Positions 42,114 through 53,347 of a stretch of DNA of 64,000 bases are shown piece by piece. The notes under the pieces were generated by a model. That model ran no database searches. It saw only the letters and a list, made by a program, of their open reading frames with translations, and was not told where the DNA came from. Source of the stretch: Agarophyton chilense (taxonomy: Eukaryota > Rhodophyta > Florideophyceae > Gracilariales > Gracilariaceae). The position numbers and the translations under genes were made by a program. Location of the stretch: positions 496,001 to 560,000 of the forward strand of contig JARGXX010000016.1 of assembly GCA_030374765.1 (NCBI GenBank). The letters are read 5' to 3'. Numbering within the stretch: the stretch's first letter is position 1; each line of letters starts with the position of its first letter.

Positions 42114-42895
42114 ATCTTCGTCTTTTTCGCCCTGCGTTGCATGAAACTTTTAAACCTGCACATTTCGTTTTCATCTCGTTTTCCTCGCGTTTTCGTTACA
42201 TCGCTTCTCGGAAACCTCCTCACTTTCCGTTTGCTCCAAACAACCGCCCTCTCCGCGACTTACCGTTTGCTCCAAACAAATGCTCTCGCAGTGAACTTAT
42301 GCGTCCCTCACACACCTCAGCCCGCTCCTCAGGAGCCCTTCTCTACTAACGCCGGCGCCACAGCTTTCCTTTCCGGCGTCACGGCGCTGGTATTTGCGAT
42401 TTCCGCGCACATCTGGTGAGCCGGACGTTTGCTTTCTCTTTCACACCGTTCTAAAGACCTAAGTGTAGGGATGGAAGCAGTTCCAGAGCCCACAACAGCG
42501 GACAATTAAAATATCACACCCCTTTTTGGAAACAAAGTAGAAAAGACAGGAATGGAAAACTAAAAACAGTTTTGTGTCACTGAAAAGATACCTGGCAGGT
42601 CCAGCATGGTTTGTGCAGGTGGCTTGACAAATATGGGACGGTAAATGATAAGTATGCAAGTGTAGATATCGCCAATAACATCAATCATCATCTCGCAAAA
42701 CACCGACGTGTATGTTACCGGTTTCATCTAATTCTTGCGAGGGATGAGATCCAATGTTCAACGTCTTTGGAGTCTTTTTCGATCGATAGACTAAAGCGTA
42801 TCCAGGTTGTCCAGCCTAAGTAAGAGCTATAGGCAACCCTAAATTTGTCATTCTATTTCAAGCTCTCAGATAAACACTGGTTTGCATGCAGTTCT
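42114..42895. other. Intergenic, with a 17-bp direct repeat
   Basis: CCGTTTGCTCCAAACAA occurs twice at about 42227 and 42263. No gene is recognised. The right edge is the 5-base target duplication of the solo LTR. Confidence 0.35.
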
Positions 42896-43784
42896 TGTAG
42901 GACAACGCTTGGAGCGGAGACACCAGGAAGATGTTCGGGATCTTCCACTCTTGAGAGAGACGCCTCAGGCGGAGGAGATGCGTCCCAGCGGAGCACAGAA
43001 ACAGAGCAACTCTGGAAAGGCACGACGGAGTCGGGTGTAAGACCGAGGCCAATCCAGCGGGATATACCTAGAGTGTTTAGGTGAGCACAGCACAGTCCGG
43101 GGTGTGACCAATCCCAGGCGGAGCGGTATCACGGCGATTGTCGGAAAAGGAGCGAGGAAACACTCGTATGAGGGGGACGAGCGGGGTGAGTGAGGCGGCC
43201 ACTCACGAGAGCCAAAAAGGAGAACAAGAGGAAAACGGGGGCGAATCCCTATACAGGGGCGAGACTACGACAAGTGTCGGCGATTAAATATAAACCTACG
43301 GTGGTGGTAGCACTCTAGTCGACAGAGGGGTGGATGAACTAACGTGCAACGGGCGCTCACGCGGTATGCGGTGAAGACGCGCCGAAGGCGAAAGGTTCAG
43401 AGCAAAGACCCCCTCCTTGGGATCTCCCAAGAGGGTGTTTACCGGGTAGCAGTGCTGAACCTCCTAAGTAGTGTGGCGCGCAGCCCCTGACAGTGGGCGA
43501 GCGCCCGAAAAATAGACACTAAATAGCGATAGCGTAGCTAAATAAATACTAATTAACAATAAATAATACTAACCATTAGGTACAATCAGGGCCACGTGTG
43601 GCACGCCTCGCACTCGAGCGTCGGCATCCGTGCAGTCCACGTGTTCCACCAGTGTGCACTTCCGGTCCTAACCGGCGGTCGGCACGCCATAGCGGTATAG
43701 CTTGTCATAGACCAAGCTAATACTCAAGCGAGCGAAACCTCTAAGTCCCGGAGAAGAAACCCCCTTGAAGGGCATTGCGTCTGT
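42896..43784 (+). mobile_element. Solo LTR of the Ty3-type family (about 0.89 kb)
   Basis: It begins TGTAGGACAA exactly like the LTR at 54389 and shares its internal landmarks in order: a GGGTGTAAG-type block, a CGACAAGTGTC/CGACAGGTGTC block, an AATAAAT-rich stretch followed by GGCCACGTGT, and a TAAGTCCCG block near the end. GTTCT lies immediately before (42891-42895) and after (43785-43789), consistent with a 5-base target duplication. No internal coding region accompanies it, as expected after LTR-LTR recombination. It is clearly diverged from the 54389 copy, so it is an older insertion. Confidence 0.75.
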
Positions 43785-43789
43785 GTTCT

Positions 43790-44030
43790 CGGAATGCTCG
43801 ATAAGTGTGCTAGATAGCTAGTTTTGTAAATAAAAAGCAAAAAAATCTAAGAATTTTGCAGATTGGGCTAGTTTGGCACCTGAAAAAAATTTTTTGGAAA
43901 TAATAACTCCATGCATCTTAGTGTTTTGACCACTCAATGCAGTTTAATCTGCATTTGGAGTTTACTGGTCACTTTTGACCGCTCTAGGTGGAGACCCATA
44001 CCAAGGCAGTCGTCAGTACTTTCTACCTCC
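43790..44030. other. Short AT-rich spacer
   Basis: Contains A/T runs and no gene. It separates the solo LTR from a long minus-strand frame. Confidence 0.4.
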
Positions 44031-44870
44031 TTACTGGCCCTTTTGCTTACTAGGCTCCAGCGTTCCACCAGGAGGGTATTTGAGGTTGAAGAAGTCCACC
44101 ACCACATTCTCAACCTCGTCCACCTCCCCACTGCTCAAGTTCCTCACACCCGGCTGCCCCACCACACACACATTCCCACCCTTCTTCTCCACATCCTTAC
44201 CAACCCTCCTCTTCTTCAGCCGACTCTCTCCAACTTTTCCCCCTTTCCATTCCTCTCTCCCCTTCTTCATCCCAGCCGGCTCCCCGCGTCTCCCTGGCGT
44301 CACCGGCGACCCTTTCGCTCTCCCCCTCTCCTCTCCCACCTCCTTCAACACCTTCCGCGCACCCCAAATCTCCCCCACCCCTTCCATGTGCACTTCCAAC
44401 ACCTTCACACGCCTCTTCAGTTCCTCATTCGCCCTCCACAGCTTCCCCATCTCCAGCCTCATGCATTCCACCATCCCATCTATATGATCCTTGGCCATCT
44501 TTCCGGCTAGCCTCACCCCCCTCCGAACGTTCGATATCGCCTCCAATGGCACCCCACCCTCCGACACACTCAGCACTACCCCTCCCAACTCAGGAACAAC
44601 CTCGGAAATGAAGTCATCCACCTTCTCTTTCAATCCACCTCCAAGCTCCCTTACCCGCTCCTTGATCTCCTCACAAAACTCTTCTTCCGGTCCCCCTCCC
44701 CCACCTTCCCCACCCTCCATCATCCCTTCCGCACCACAATTCTCCTTTCTCCCGTCCTCCCCCTCTTCCTCCTCCTCCGCCAGTGGCGTCTCCGGCACCA
44801 CTCTCTTGTCCAACAGCGCATTCAGATCCTCGTCCGGTACGTATCCCCTATGAACATGAAATATAGACCG
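44031..44870 (-). CDS. Hypothetical Glu/Gly-rich, coiled-coil-like protein (partial or exon)
   Basis: A long minus-strand frame (open back to 44939, but beginning with GTG) covers up to 302 codons of very purine-rich sequence. It encodes an acidic stretch (EEEEEGEDG), a Gly run, helical segments (LWRANEELKRRVKVLEVHME looks like a short coiled coil) and a basic region (GKVGESRLKKRRVGKD). I recognise no family. A TTCATAG acceptor-like sequence just before the GYVPDEDL codons (about 44850) suggests this could be a 3' exon whose upstream part is lost. The strong strand asymmetry could also open the frame by chance, so coding status is uncertain. Confidence 0.35.
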   Translation of the reverse strand, partial: RSIFHVHRGYVPDEDLNALLDKRVVPETPLAEEEEEGEDGRKENCGAEGMMEGGEGGGGGPEEEFCEEIKERVRELGGGLKEKVDDFISEVVPELGGVVLSVSEGGVPLEAISNVRRGVRLAGKMAKDHIDGMVECMRLEMGKLWRANEELKRRVKVLEVHMEGVGEIWGARKVLKEVGEERGRAKGSPVTPGRRGEPAGMKKGREEWKGGKVGESRLKKRRVGKDVEKKGGNVCVVGQPGVRNLSSGEVDEVENVVVDFFNLKYPPGGTLEPSKQKGQ

Positions 44871-44994
44871 CTTCGGTACTGCAATGTGCCAGAATGTGGC
44901 CCATTGAGATGTGCCGCAAAGCAAATGAAGGCGTCGCACGCGGCTGCACCAAGCGCTGCACCTGCGTTGATTGAAGAGAATGAATGTAGATTAG

Positions 44995-45350
44995 ATGCAC
45001 AGCAACAAGCAAAGTGCAGAAGCTCTGAAAAAGGAAAGATACTTAAAGTTGAAGGAAAAGAAGTATGTGGAGGCGTTAGCGGTGTATCAGGAGTGCATCG
45101 GGCTGTGCCACATCCCGATGCACTCATGGTAGTAGCCAGTGACCGGACAATGCGGTGCATTATAGCAACCAAGTGACTGCCAATATGATGCTGGGGGGCT
45201 TTGAAGAGGCTGATGCGGATTTCAGACCGGCTACTGAACTGGATGCTAATTTTTTGCGACCGCGAGAACGACTGGCTCATTTTTACCGAGCGAAGAATCG
45301 ACTGCGCGAAAGCGGTGGTACTTTACGAGCAGGCAAAAGAGCAAGAGGGG
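44995..45350 (+). pseudogene. TPR-domain gene fragment (decayed)
   Basis: Plus-strand translation gives AEALKKERYLKLKEKKYVEA then LAVYQECIGL (about 45016-45110), a classic first TPR helix pair of co-chaperone proteins. After stop codons and a frame change comes HYSNQVTANMMLGGFEEADA then DFRPATELDANFLRPRERLA (about 45155-45290), a second and third TPR. The reading frame is interrupted by tandem TAG codons near 45109-45114 and by at least one shift. It looks like a dead copy of a host TPR gene; no parent is in the window. Confidence 0.6.
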
Positions 45351-45442
45351 CCGAAACTACGTCATTTCCGTGGTTGACGGATTTGAAGGGCCCCGCGGCT
45401 CACAAATGACCCGAATGGTGTCCCTACAACATGTTGGTGAAT

Positions 45443-45889
45443 TGTCGGCCGACAGGGGTGTGCCGCGACTTCATCGGTGGAACGATGAAGTCGCAGGGAA
45501 TCCCTGTCGGCCGACAAAAACGGCATAACATCACGCATGATGCGTTTCTGAGATTTTGGTCGACTGTCGGACGACAGAGGTGCGCTCTGACTTCATCGGG
45601 GGTCCCGATGAAATCCACGCGCACCTCTGTCGGCCAACAGAATGCACCGTGTACACCTGGGCGTCCTAAAAATTACAAAATTATATGTATTATGTCGGCC
45701 GACAGAGGTGCACAAGGAATTCATCGGGACCCCCGATGAAGTCAGAGCGCACCTTTGTCGGCCGTCAGTCGACCAATATCTCAGAAACGCATCATGCGTG
45801 ATGTTATGGCATATTTGTCGGCCGACAGGGGTGCCCTGAGACTTCATCGGTCCACCGATGAAGTCGCAGCACACCCCTGTCGGTCGACA
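45443..45889. repeat. Nested palindromic fold-back element (447 bp)
   Basis: A left arm (45443-45640) and a right arm (45693-45889) are near-complete inverted copies separated by a 52-base spacer. Each arm itself contains two hairpins bounded by TGTCGGCCGACA-type 12-base palindromes, with an inner stem GACTTCATCGG / CGATGAAGTC. The whole can therefore fold as one long hairpin or as four small ones. Mirror-image reading frames on the two strands reflect this symmetry and are not genes. It is a MITE or fold-back type element; no target duplication is obvious. Confidence 0.85.
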
Positions 45890-45909
45890 TCTCTAACTAC
45901 TAAAGCACA

Positions 45910-45945
<36 letters not shown>

Positions 45946-47773
45946 GCTGCGTGTGATACGAATGGGCCACTTGGCCGCGGAACAAGAGTACCACGGCATC
46001 AGATTGGTCAACGGCGACGCACGTGTAGCAGATGACCAATAGCGTGCCGTGGCACTCGGCTGTGCGGAAGTACAGTGCTGAGCGTGACACGTGTGTAACA
46101 CTTGACCAATCGCGTGCCGTTGCACACCTTGGTCCGGGACAACTCCAAGAGCAGGGTTTTCTACCCTGCTCCGGGACAGCTCCAAGAGCAGGGTTTCTCC
46201 ACCCCGCTCCGGGACAGCTCCAAGAGCAGGGTTTCGCACCCCGCTCCAAGACAAGTCCAAGAGCAGGGGTTTTCCACCCCGCTCCAGGAGAAGAGCAGAG
46301 AGCAGGGTTTCTCACACACCGCGTATGACTGCAATGACGCCTCATTGCGCGCCCACTACTGGGCACACAGTTGCGCAAACTTTCGGTGCTAGGAGAAATT
46401 TAGATGGGGACGCGGTGAGACGTCCACAGGCACCAACGTGGTCTTTTGACGCTATCATGCCGACCGTACCTTCAACCGATGCAGCCGAAGCTCGCAGAAG
46501 GCAATAGTGCGAGCGTGCTGCTGTACAACGAAGAGCTGAAACTTCAGAACAGGCCAAAGAACGCAGTCGTTGCAACTAGGCACATAATTGCGCACATAGG
46601 CGCTGCGAGCCAAGTCCAAAGAGCACGGTTTGTCACACAGAGCACGGTTTCTTACAGAGCACGGTTTTTTACACGTCGCGTATGAGTGCAACGGCGCCTT
46701 ATTGCGCCCTTATCGCTGGACTCATCACCGCGCTCATGGGCCCTACGAGGTTGAGTTTAAACGGTGTGTGTGAGTTTGGACGAGGTACGCCATGACACGT
46801 CCACAGACACCAACCGGATTCCTTGCGCAATTTTGCCGAACGTACCTTCAATCGATGCAGATGAAGTTCTGAGAAGACAACAGGGTGGACACGCATCTGT
46901 GAGACGGCGACATGAAACGGCAGGACAGACTGACAAGCGCAGGTGGCGCAATGCAGAGAGAGCCAGGGAACAAGAGGCAAATAACACCACTGCAATGCGA
47001 CATACAAGATTTGAGAATGAAAAACAGCGTCATTTTCAAAGTAGAGAGCGTAAAACACAGAAAGAGCGCTGGCGCGTAAGTGGAAATTTTGGAATGCACT
47101 CACCGCGAGGGCTGCCTTTCTTGATCATTATCCTAAGCTGAAAAAAGGATTCATGTTAATGGTTCTGCAAAACTGGGACCCTTCGAAGGAACATATGAAT
47201 GGGGCAATATATGTAGTGGAACGAATGACAAGCAGCTTCTCTTCTTACGGTTAGCCACAAGTTCGTACAATGGACAGCGTTTTGCTTGCCGAGAATGCTT
47301 TGCAAGCCTATATACGATACGATTCCAGTTCCCGTTTTAACGCCCACGCAGTTTCCAGTAAAGATTTGCTTCGCACTGACTACCAAAAACGTACAGGAGC
47401 GATGTTTTGAGAGTAGAGTTGGGTTCGACCTACGAGAACTGCTTTTCTCACTGCTTGCTCTATATTGCTCTCTCCCGTACTACAAACCCTTCCAAGGTCA
47501 AAGTATGTGTCGGCAACAGCGATAGAAACACATGTGATGTAGTTTTTCGAAAAGATTTTTGTGAAAAGTGGTTGGATGATTAAAACTAGAGAAGAAATTT
47601 GTTTTTTTTGCATTCCTTTTAAACCTTTTTTAATTTTATGCATTAGCCATACTCAAAAATGTTGCTTTCAAAAGCCAGTCCTGAACAACAATTGCTACGA
47701 ACTACTGTAAAAGCTTTTTCTCAACATATGTAAACTGTCGAAAGCGTGCAAAGCACGCTACGGAGCCACTCGT
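45890..47773 (+). repeat. Satellite monomer A1
   Basis: It carries a (GT)n tract at about 45911-45944, a CCAAT/CACGTG module (about 46002-46125) and a ~38-base minisatellite of five units (about 46130-46318, units beginning GCTCCGGGACA and containing AAGAGCAGGG). Two diverged internal copies of a ~400-base segment follow, each with a GCGTATGA-n-TGCAA start and a GACCGTACCTTCAACCGATG-like block. Its first ~300 bases are more diverged from A2 than the rest. Confidence 0.88.
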
Positions 47774-47794
47774 TCTAACTACTAACGCACATAC

Positions 47795-47845
<51 letters not shown>

Positions 47846-49624
47846 GCTGCGTGTGATACGAATGGGCCACTTGGCCGCGGAACAAGAGTGCCATGGCATA
47901 GGATTGGTCAACAGCGACACACGTGTAACAAGTGACCAATAGTGTGCCGTGGCACTAGGCTGTGTGGAAGAACAGTGCTGAGGGTGACACGTGTGTAACA
48001 TTTGACCAATTGCGTGCCGTTGCACACCTTGCTCCGGGACAACTCCAAGAGCAGGGTTTTCTACCCTGCTCCGGGACAAATTTAAAAGCAGCGTTTCTCC
48101 ACCCCGCTCCGGAACGAGTACAAGAGAAGGGTTTGTCACCCCGCTCCAGAACGTGCTCAAGAGCAGGTTTTTACACCCCGCTGCAAGAGAAGTGCAGAGA
48201 GCAGGGTTTCTCACACACCGCGTATGACTGCAATGACGCCTCATTGCGCGCCCACTACTGGGCACACAGTTGCGAACACTTTTGGTACTAGGAAAAATTT
48301 AGATGGGAACGCGGTGAGGCGTCCACAGGCACCAACGTGGTCTTTTGAGGCGCGCATGACAAATAAACACCGACTGCGTTTCAGTGCAATGACGTCTAAC
48401 TGCGCTCCTACCGCTGGGCACACAATTGCGCACGTAGGCGCTGCGAGCCAAGTCAAAAATGTACAGTTTCTCACACAAAGCATGGATTTTCACACAAAGC
48501 ACGGTTTTTCACATCTTGCGTATGATTGAAACGGCGCCTCATTGCGCGCTTACCGCTGGGCTCATCATTGCGCTCAGGAGCGCTGCAAGGGTGAGCTTAC
48601 TGGGTGTGAATGAGTTTGAACGAGATACGCCATGACACGTCCACGCACACAAACCGGACTCCTTGCCCAATTATGCCGAACATACCGTCAATCGATGCAA
48701 TTGAAGTTTTGAGAAGACAAAAGCGTGACCACGCAGCTGTGAGACGAAGAAATGAAACGACAAAATAGACTGAAAAGCGCAGGTGACGCAATGGAAAGAG
48801 AGACAGGAAAGAAGGGCCACATAAGACCACTACAAGGCAACAGACAAGCTTCGAGAGTGAGAAACAGAGTTGATCTCAAAGGGGAGGGCGTAAACCCCAG
48901 AAAGAGCGCTTGCGCGTAAGTGGACGTGTTGAATACAATCAGCGCGAAAGATGCCATTCTTGGATCATTATTTTAAGCTTAACAAAGGATTCATGTTAAT
49001 TTATCTACGAAACTTAGACAGGTTAAAGATACATATGAATTAGACAATATATTCAGTGGTATTACTGACTAGCAGCCTATCTTATTACGTTTAGACACAG
49101 TTTCGTACAGAATACAGCGTTTTTTCTTGCCGAGAACTCCCTGCGGACCTATAGACGATTTGTTTCCAGTTTTCGTCTTAACGCTTCTCTCTGACTACCA
49201 ATAACGTACATGGGCAATCGTCTTCGAGTAGAGATAAGTGTGGGAGTAGAGTGAGGTTTGGGAGTAGAGTTGAGTTCGATCTTTAAGATAACTGCTTTTC
49301 TTATGGGTTGCTCTATGTCAATCTTTCCTGTAGTACATTTCAACATCAGGAGAGGCGTGAGAGGCGGTGACAGAAAATTTTTCATGCAGGTTTTCCAAAA
49401 ATTCTGCTGTGAAAAGGTTTTGGATAATTAATAGTAGGAGATGACATTGTTTTTCTTTCCCATTCTTTTCACGCCTCTCTGAATCTTAAGAACTAGCCGT
49501 CCTAGACAAATGTGTCTTTTCACAAGCCAGTTCTAATTTACCAACGCTACAAACTACTTTCAAAGCTTTTCCTCAACATATGTAAACTGTCAAACGCGTG
49601 CAAAGTACGCTACGGAGCCACTCG
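47774..49624 (+). repeat. Satellite monomer B1
   Basis: It has the same architecture as A1 with a long (GT)n tract (about 47796-47844) and a diverged minisatellite (about 48030-48215). Its GACGTCTAAC and STPR-like segments are more decayed than in A. It is nearly identical to B2, with a 4-base difference in the GT tract. Confidence 0.88.
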
Positions 49625-51500
49625 TCTCCAACTACTAAAGCACATGTTTGTGTGTGTGTGTGTGTGTGTGTCGCTGCGTGTGATACGAATGGGCCACTTG
49701 GCCGCGGAACAAGAGTGCCATGGCATAGGATTGGTCAACAGCGACACACGTGTAACATTTGACCAATAGCGTGCCGTCGCACTAGGCTGTGCGGAAGAAC
49801 AGTGCTGAGGGTGACACGTGTGTATTATTTGACCAATCGCGTGCCGTTGCACACCTTGCTCCGGGACAACTCCAAGAGCAGGGTTTTCTACCCTGCTCCG
49901 GGACAACTCCAAGAGCAGAGTTTCCCCACCCCGCTCCGGAACGAGTCCAAGAGCAGGGTTTCGCACCCCGCTCCAAGACAAGTCCAAGAGCAGGGGTTTT
50001 CCACCCCGCTCCAGGAGAAGTGCAGAGAGCAGGGTTTCTCACACACCGCGTATGACTGCAATGACGCCTCATTGCGCGCCCACTACTGGGCACACAGTTG
50101 CGCAAACTTTCGGTGCTAGGAGAAATTTAGATGGGGACGCGGTGAGACGTCCACAGGCACCAACGTGGTCTTTTGACGCTATCATGCCGACCGTACCTTC
50201 AACCGATGCAGCCGAAGCTCGCAGAAGGCAATAGTGCGAGCGTGCTGCTGTACAACGAAGAGCTGAAACTTCAGAACAGGCCAAAGAACGCAGTCGTTGC
50301 AACTAGGCACATAATTGCGCACATAGGCGCTGCGAGCCAAGTCCAAAGAGCACGGTTTGTCACACAGAGCACGGTTTCTTACAGAGCACGGTTTTTTACA
50401 CGTCGCGTATGAGTGCAACGGCGCCTTATTGCGCCCTTATCGCTGGACTCATCACCGCGCTCATGGGCCCTACGAGGTTGAGTTTAAACGGTGTGTGTGA
50501 GTTTGGACGAGGTACGCCATGACACGTCCACAGACACCAACCGGATTCCTTGCGCAATTTTGCCGAACGTACCTTCAATCGATGCAGATGAAGTTCTGAG
50601 AAGACAACAGGGTGGACACGCATCTGTGAGACGGCGACATGAAACGGCAGGACAGACTGACAAGCGCAGGTGGCGCAATGCAGAGAGAGCCAGGGAACAA
50701 GAGGCAAATAACACCACTGCAATGCGACATACAAGATTTGAGAATGAAAAACAGCGTCATTTTCAAAGTAGAGAGCGTAAAACACAGAAAGAGCGCTGGC
50801 GCGTAAGTGGAAATTTTGGAATGCACTCACCGCGAGGGCTGCCTTTCTTGATCATTATCCTAAGCTGAAAAAAGGATTCATGTTAATGGTTCTGCAAAAC
50901 TGGGACCCTTCGAAGGAACATATGAATGGGGCAATATATGTAGTGGAACGAATGACAAGCAGCTTCTCTTCTTACGGTTAGCCACAAGTTCGTACAATGG
51001 ACAGCGTTTTGCTTGCCGAGAATGCTTTGCAAGCCTATATACGATACGATTCCAGTTCCCGTTTTAACGCCCACGCAGTTTCCAGTAAAGATTTGCTTCG
51101 CACTGACTACCAAAAACGTACAGGAGCGATGTTTTGAGAGTAGAGTTGGGTTCGACCTACGAGAACTGCTTTTCTCACTGCTTGCTCTATATTGCTCTCT
51201 CCCGTACTACAAACCCTTCCAAGGTCAAAGTATGTGTCGGCAACAGCGATAGAAACACATGTGATGTAGTTTTTCGAAAAGATTTTTGTGAAAAGTGGTT
51301 GGATGATTAAAACTAGAGAAGAAATTTGTTTTTTTTGCATTCCTTTTAAACCTTTTTTAATTTTATGCATTAGCCATACTCAAAAATGTTGCTTTCAAAA
51401 GCCAGTCCTGAACAACAATTGCTACGAACTACTGTAAAAGCTTTTTCTCAACATATGTAAACTGTCGAAAGCGTGCAAAGCACGCTACGGAGCCACTCGT
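49625..51500 (+). repeat. Satellite monomer A2
   Basis: From about 49950 onward it is identical by eye to A1 (offset 3,727 bases), and its left part is identical to A3. This pattern is what an unequal crossover between A-type monomers would leave. It contains a short (GT)n tract (about 49647-49670). Confidence 0.88.
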
Positions 51501-51521
51501 TCTAACTACTAACGCACATAC

Positions 51522-51568
<47 letters not shown>

Positions 51569-53347
51569 GCTGCGTGTGATACGAATGGGCCACTTGGCCG
51601 CGGAACAAGAGTGCCATGGCATAGGATTGGTCAACAGCGACACACGTGTAACAAGTGACCAATAGTGTGCCGTGGCACTAGGCTGTGTGGAAGAACAGTG
51701 CTGAGGGTGACACGTGTGTAACATTTGACCAATTGCGTGCCGTTGCACACCTTGCTCCGGGACAACTCCAAGAGCAGGGTTTTCTACCCTGCTCCGGGAC
51801 AAATTTAAAAGCAGCGTTTCTCCACCCCGCTCCGGAACGAGTACAAGAGAAGGGTTTGTCACCCCGCTCCAGAACGTGCTCAAGAGCAGGTTTTTACACC
51901 CCGCTGCAAGAGAAGTGCAGAGAGCAGGGTTTCTCACACACCGCGTATGACTGCAATGACGCCTCATTGCGCGCCCACTACTGGGCACACAGTTGCGAAC
52001 ACTTTTGGTACTAGGAAAAATTTAGATGGGAACGCGGTGAGGCGTCCACAGGCACCAACGTGGTCTTTTGAGGCGCGCATGACAAATAAACACCGACTGC
52101 GTTTCAGTGCAATGACGTCTAACTGCGCTCCTACCGCTGGGCACACAATTGCGCACGTAGGCGCTGCGAGCCAAGTCAAAAATGTACAGTTTCTCACACA
52201 AAGCATGGATTTTCACACAAAGCACGGTTTTTCACATCTTGCGTATGATTGAAACGGCGCCTCATTGCGCGCTTACCGCTGGGCTCATCATTGCGCTCAG
52301 GAGCGCTGCAAGGGTGAGCTTACTGGGTGTGAATGAGTTTGAACGAGATACGCCATGACACGTCCACGCACACAAACCGGACTCCTTGCCCAATTATGCC
52401 GAACATACCGTCAATCGATGCAATTGAAGTTTTGAGAAGACAAAAGCGTGACCACGCAGCTGTGAGACGAAGAAATGAAACGACAAAATAGACTGAAAAG
52501 CGCAGGTGACGCAATGGAAAGAGAGACAGGAAAGAAGGGCCACATAAGACCACTACAAGGCAACAGACAAGCTTCGAGAGTGAGAAACAGAGTTGATCTC
52601 AAAGGGGAGGGCGTAAACCCCAGAAAGAGCGCTTGCGCGTAAGTGGACGTGTTGAATACAATCAGCGCGAAAGATGCCATTCTTGGATCATTATTTTAAG
52701 CTTAACAAAGGATTCATGTTAATTTATCTACGAAACTTAGACAGGTTAAAGATACATATGAATTAGACAATATATTCAGTGGTATTACTGACTAGCAGCC
52801 TATCTTATTACGTTTAGACACAGTTTCGTACAGAATACAGCGTTTTTTCTTGCCGAGAACTCCCTGCGGACCTATAGACGATTTGTTTCCAGTTTTCGTC
52901 TTAACGCTTCTCTCTGACTACCAATAACGTACATGGGCAATCGTCTTCGAGTAGAGATAAGTGTGGGAGTAGAGTGAGGTTTGGGAGTAGAGTTGAGTTC
53001 GATCTTTAAGATAACTGCTTTTCTTATGGGTTGCTCTATGTCAATCTTTCCTGTAGTACATTTCAACATCAGGAGAGGCGTGAGAGGCGGTGACAGAAAA
53101 TTTTTCATGCAGGTTTTCCAAAAATTCTGCTGTGAAAAGGTTTTGGATAATTAATAGTAGGAGATGACATTGTTTTTCTTTCCCATTCTTTTCACGCCTC
53201 TCTGAATCTTAAGAACTAGCCGTCCTAGACAAATGTGTCTTTTCACAAGCCAGTTCTAATTTACCAACGCTACAAACTACTTTCAAAGCTTTTCCTCAAC
53301 ATATGTAAACTGTCAAACGCGTGCAAAGTACGCTACGGAGCCACTCG
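51501..53347 (+). repeat. Satellite monomer B2
   Basis: A near-exact copy of B1 at an offset of 3,723-3,727 bases. The GT tract (about 51523-51567) is 4 bases shorter. No gene is supported. Confidence 0.88.

Noticed and set aside
45431-45874. Mirror-image reading frames on both strands in the fold-back element
   Set aside because: They arise from the inverted-repeat symmetry and have no ATG-supported conserved product.
46130-46318. Minisatellite resembling a CRISPR-like array
   Set aside because: The ~38-base units are contiguous with no unique spacers, and the genome is eukaryotic.
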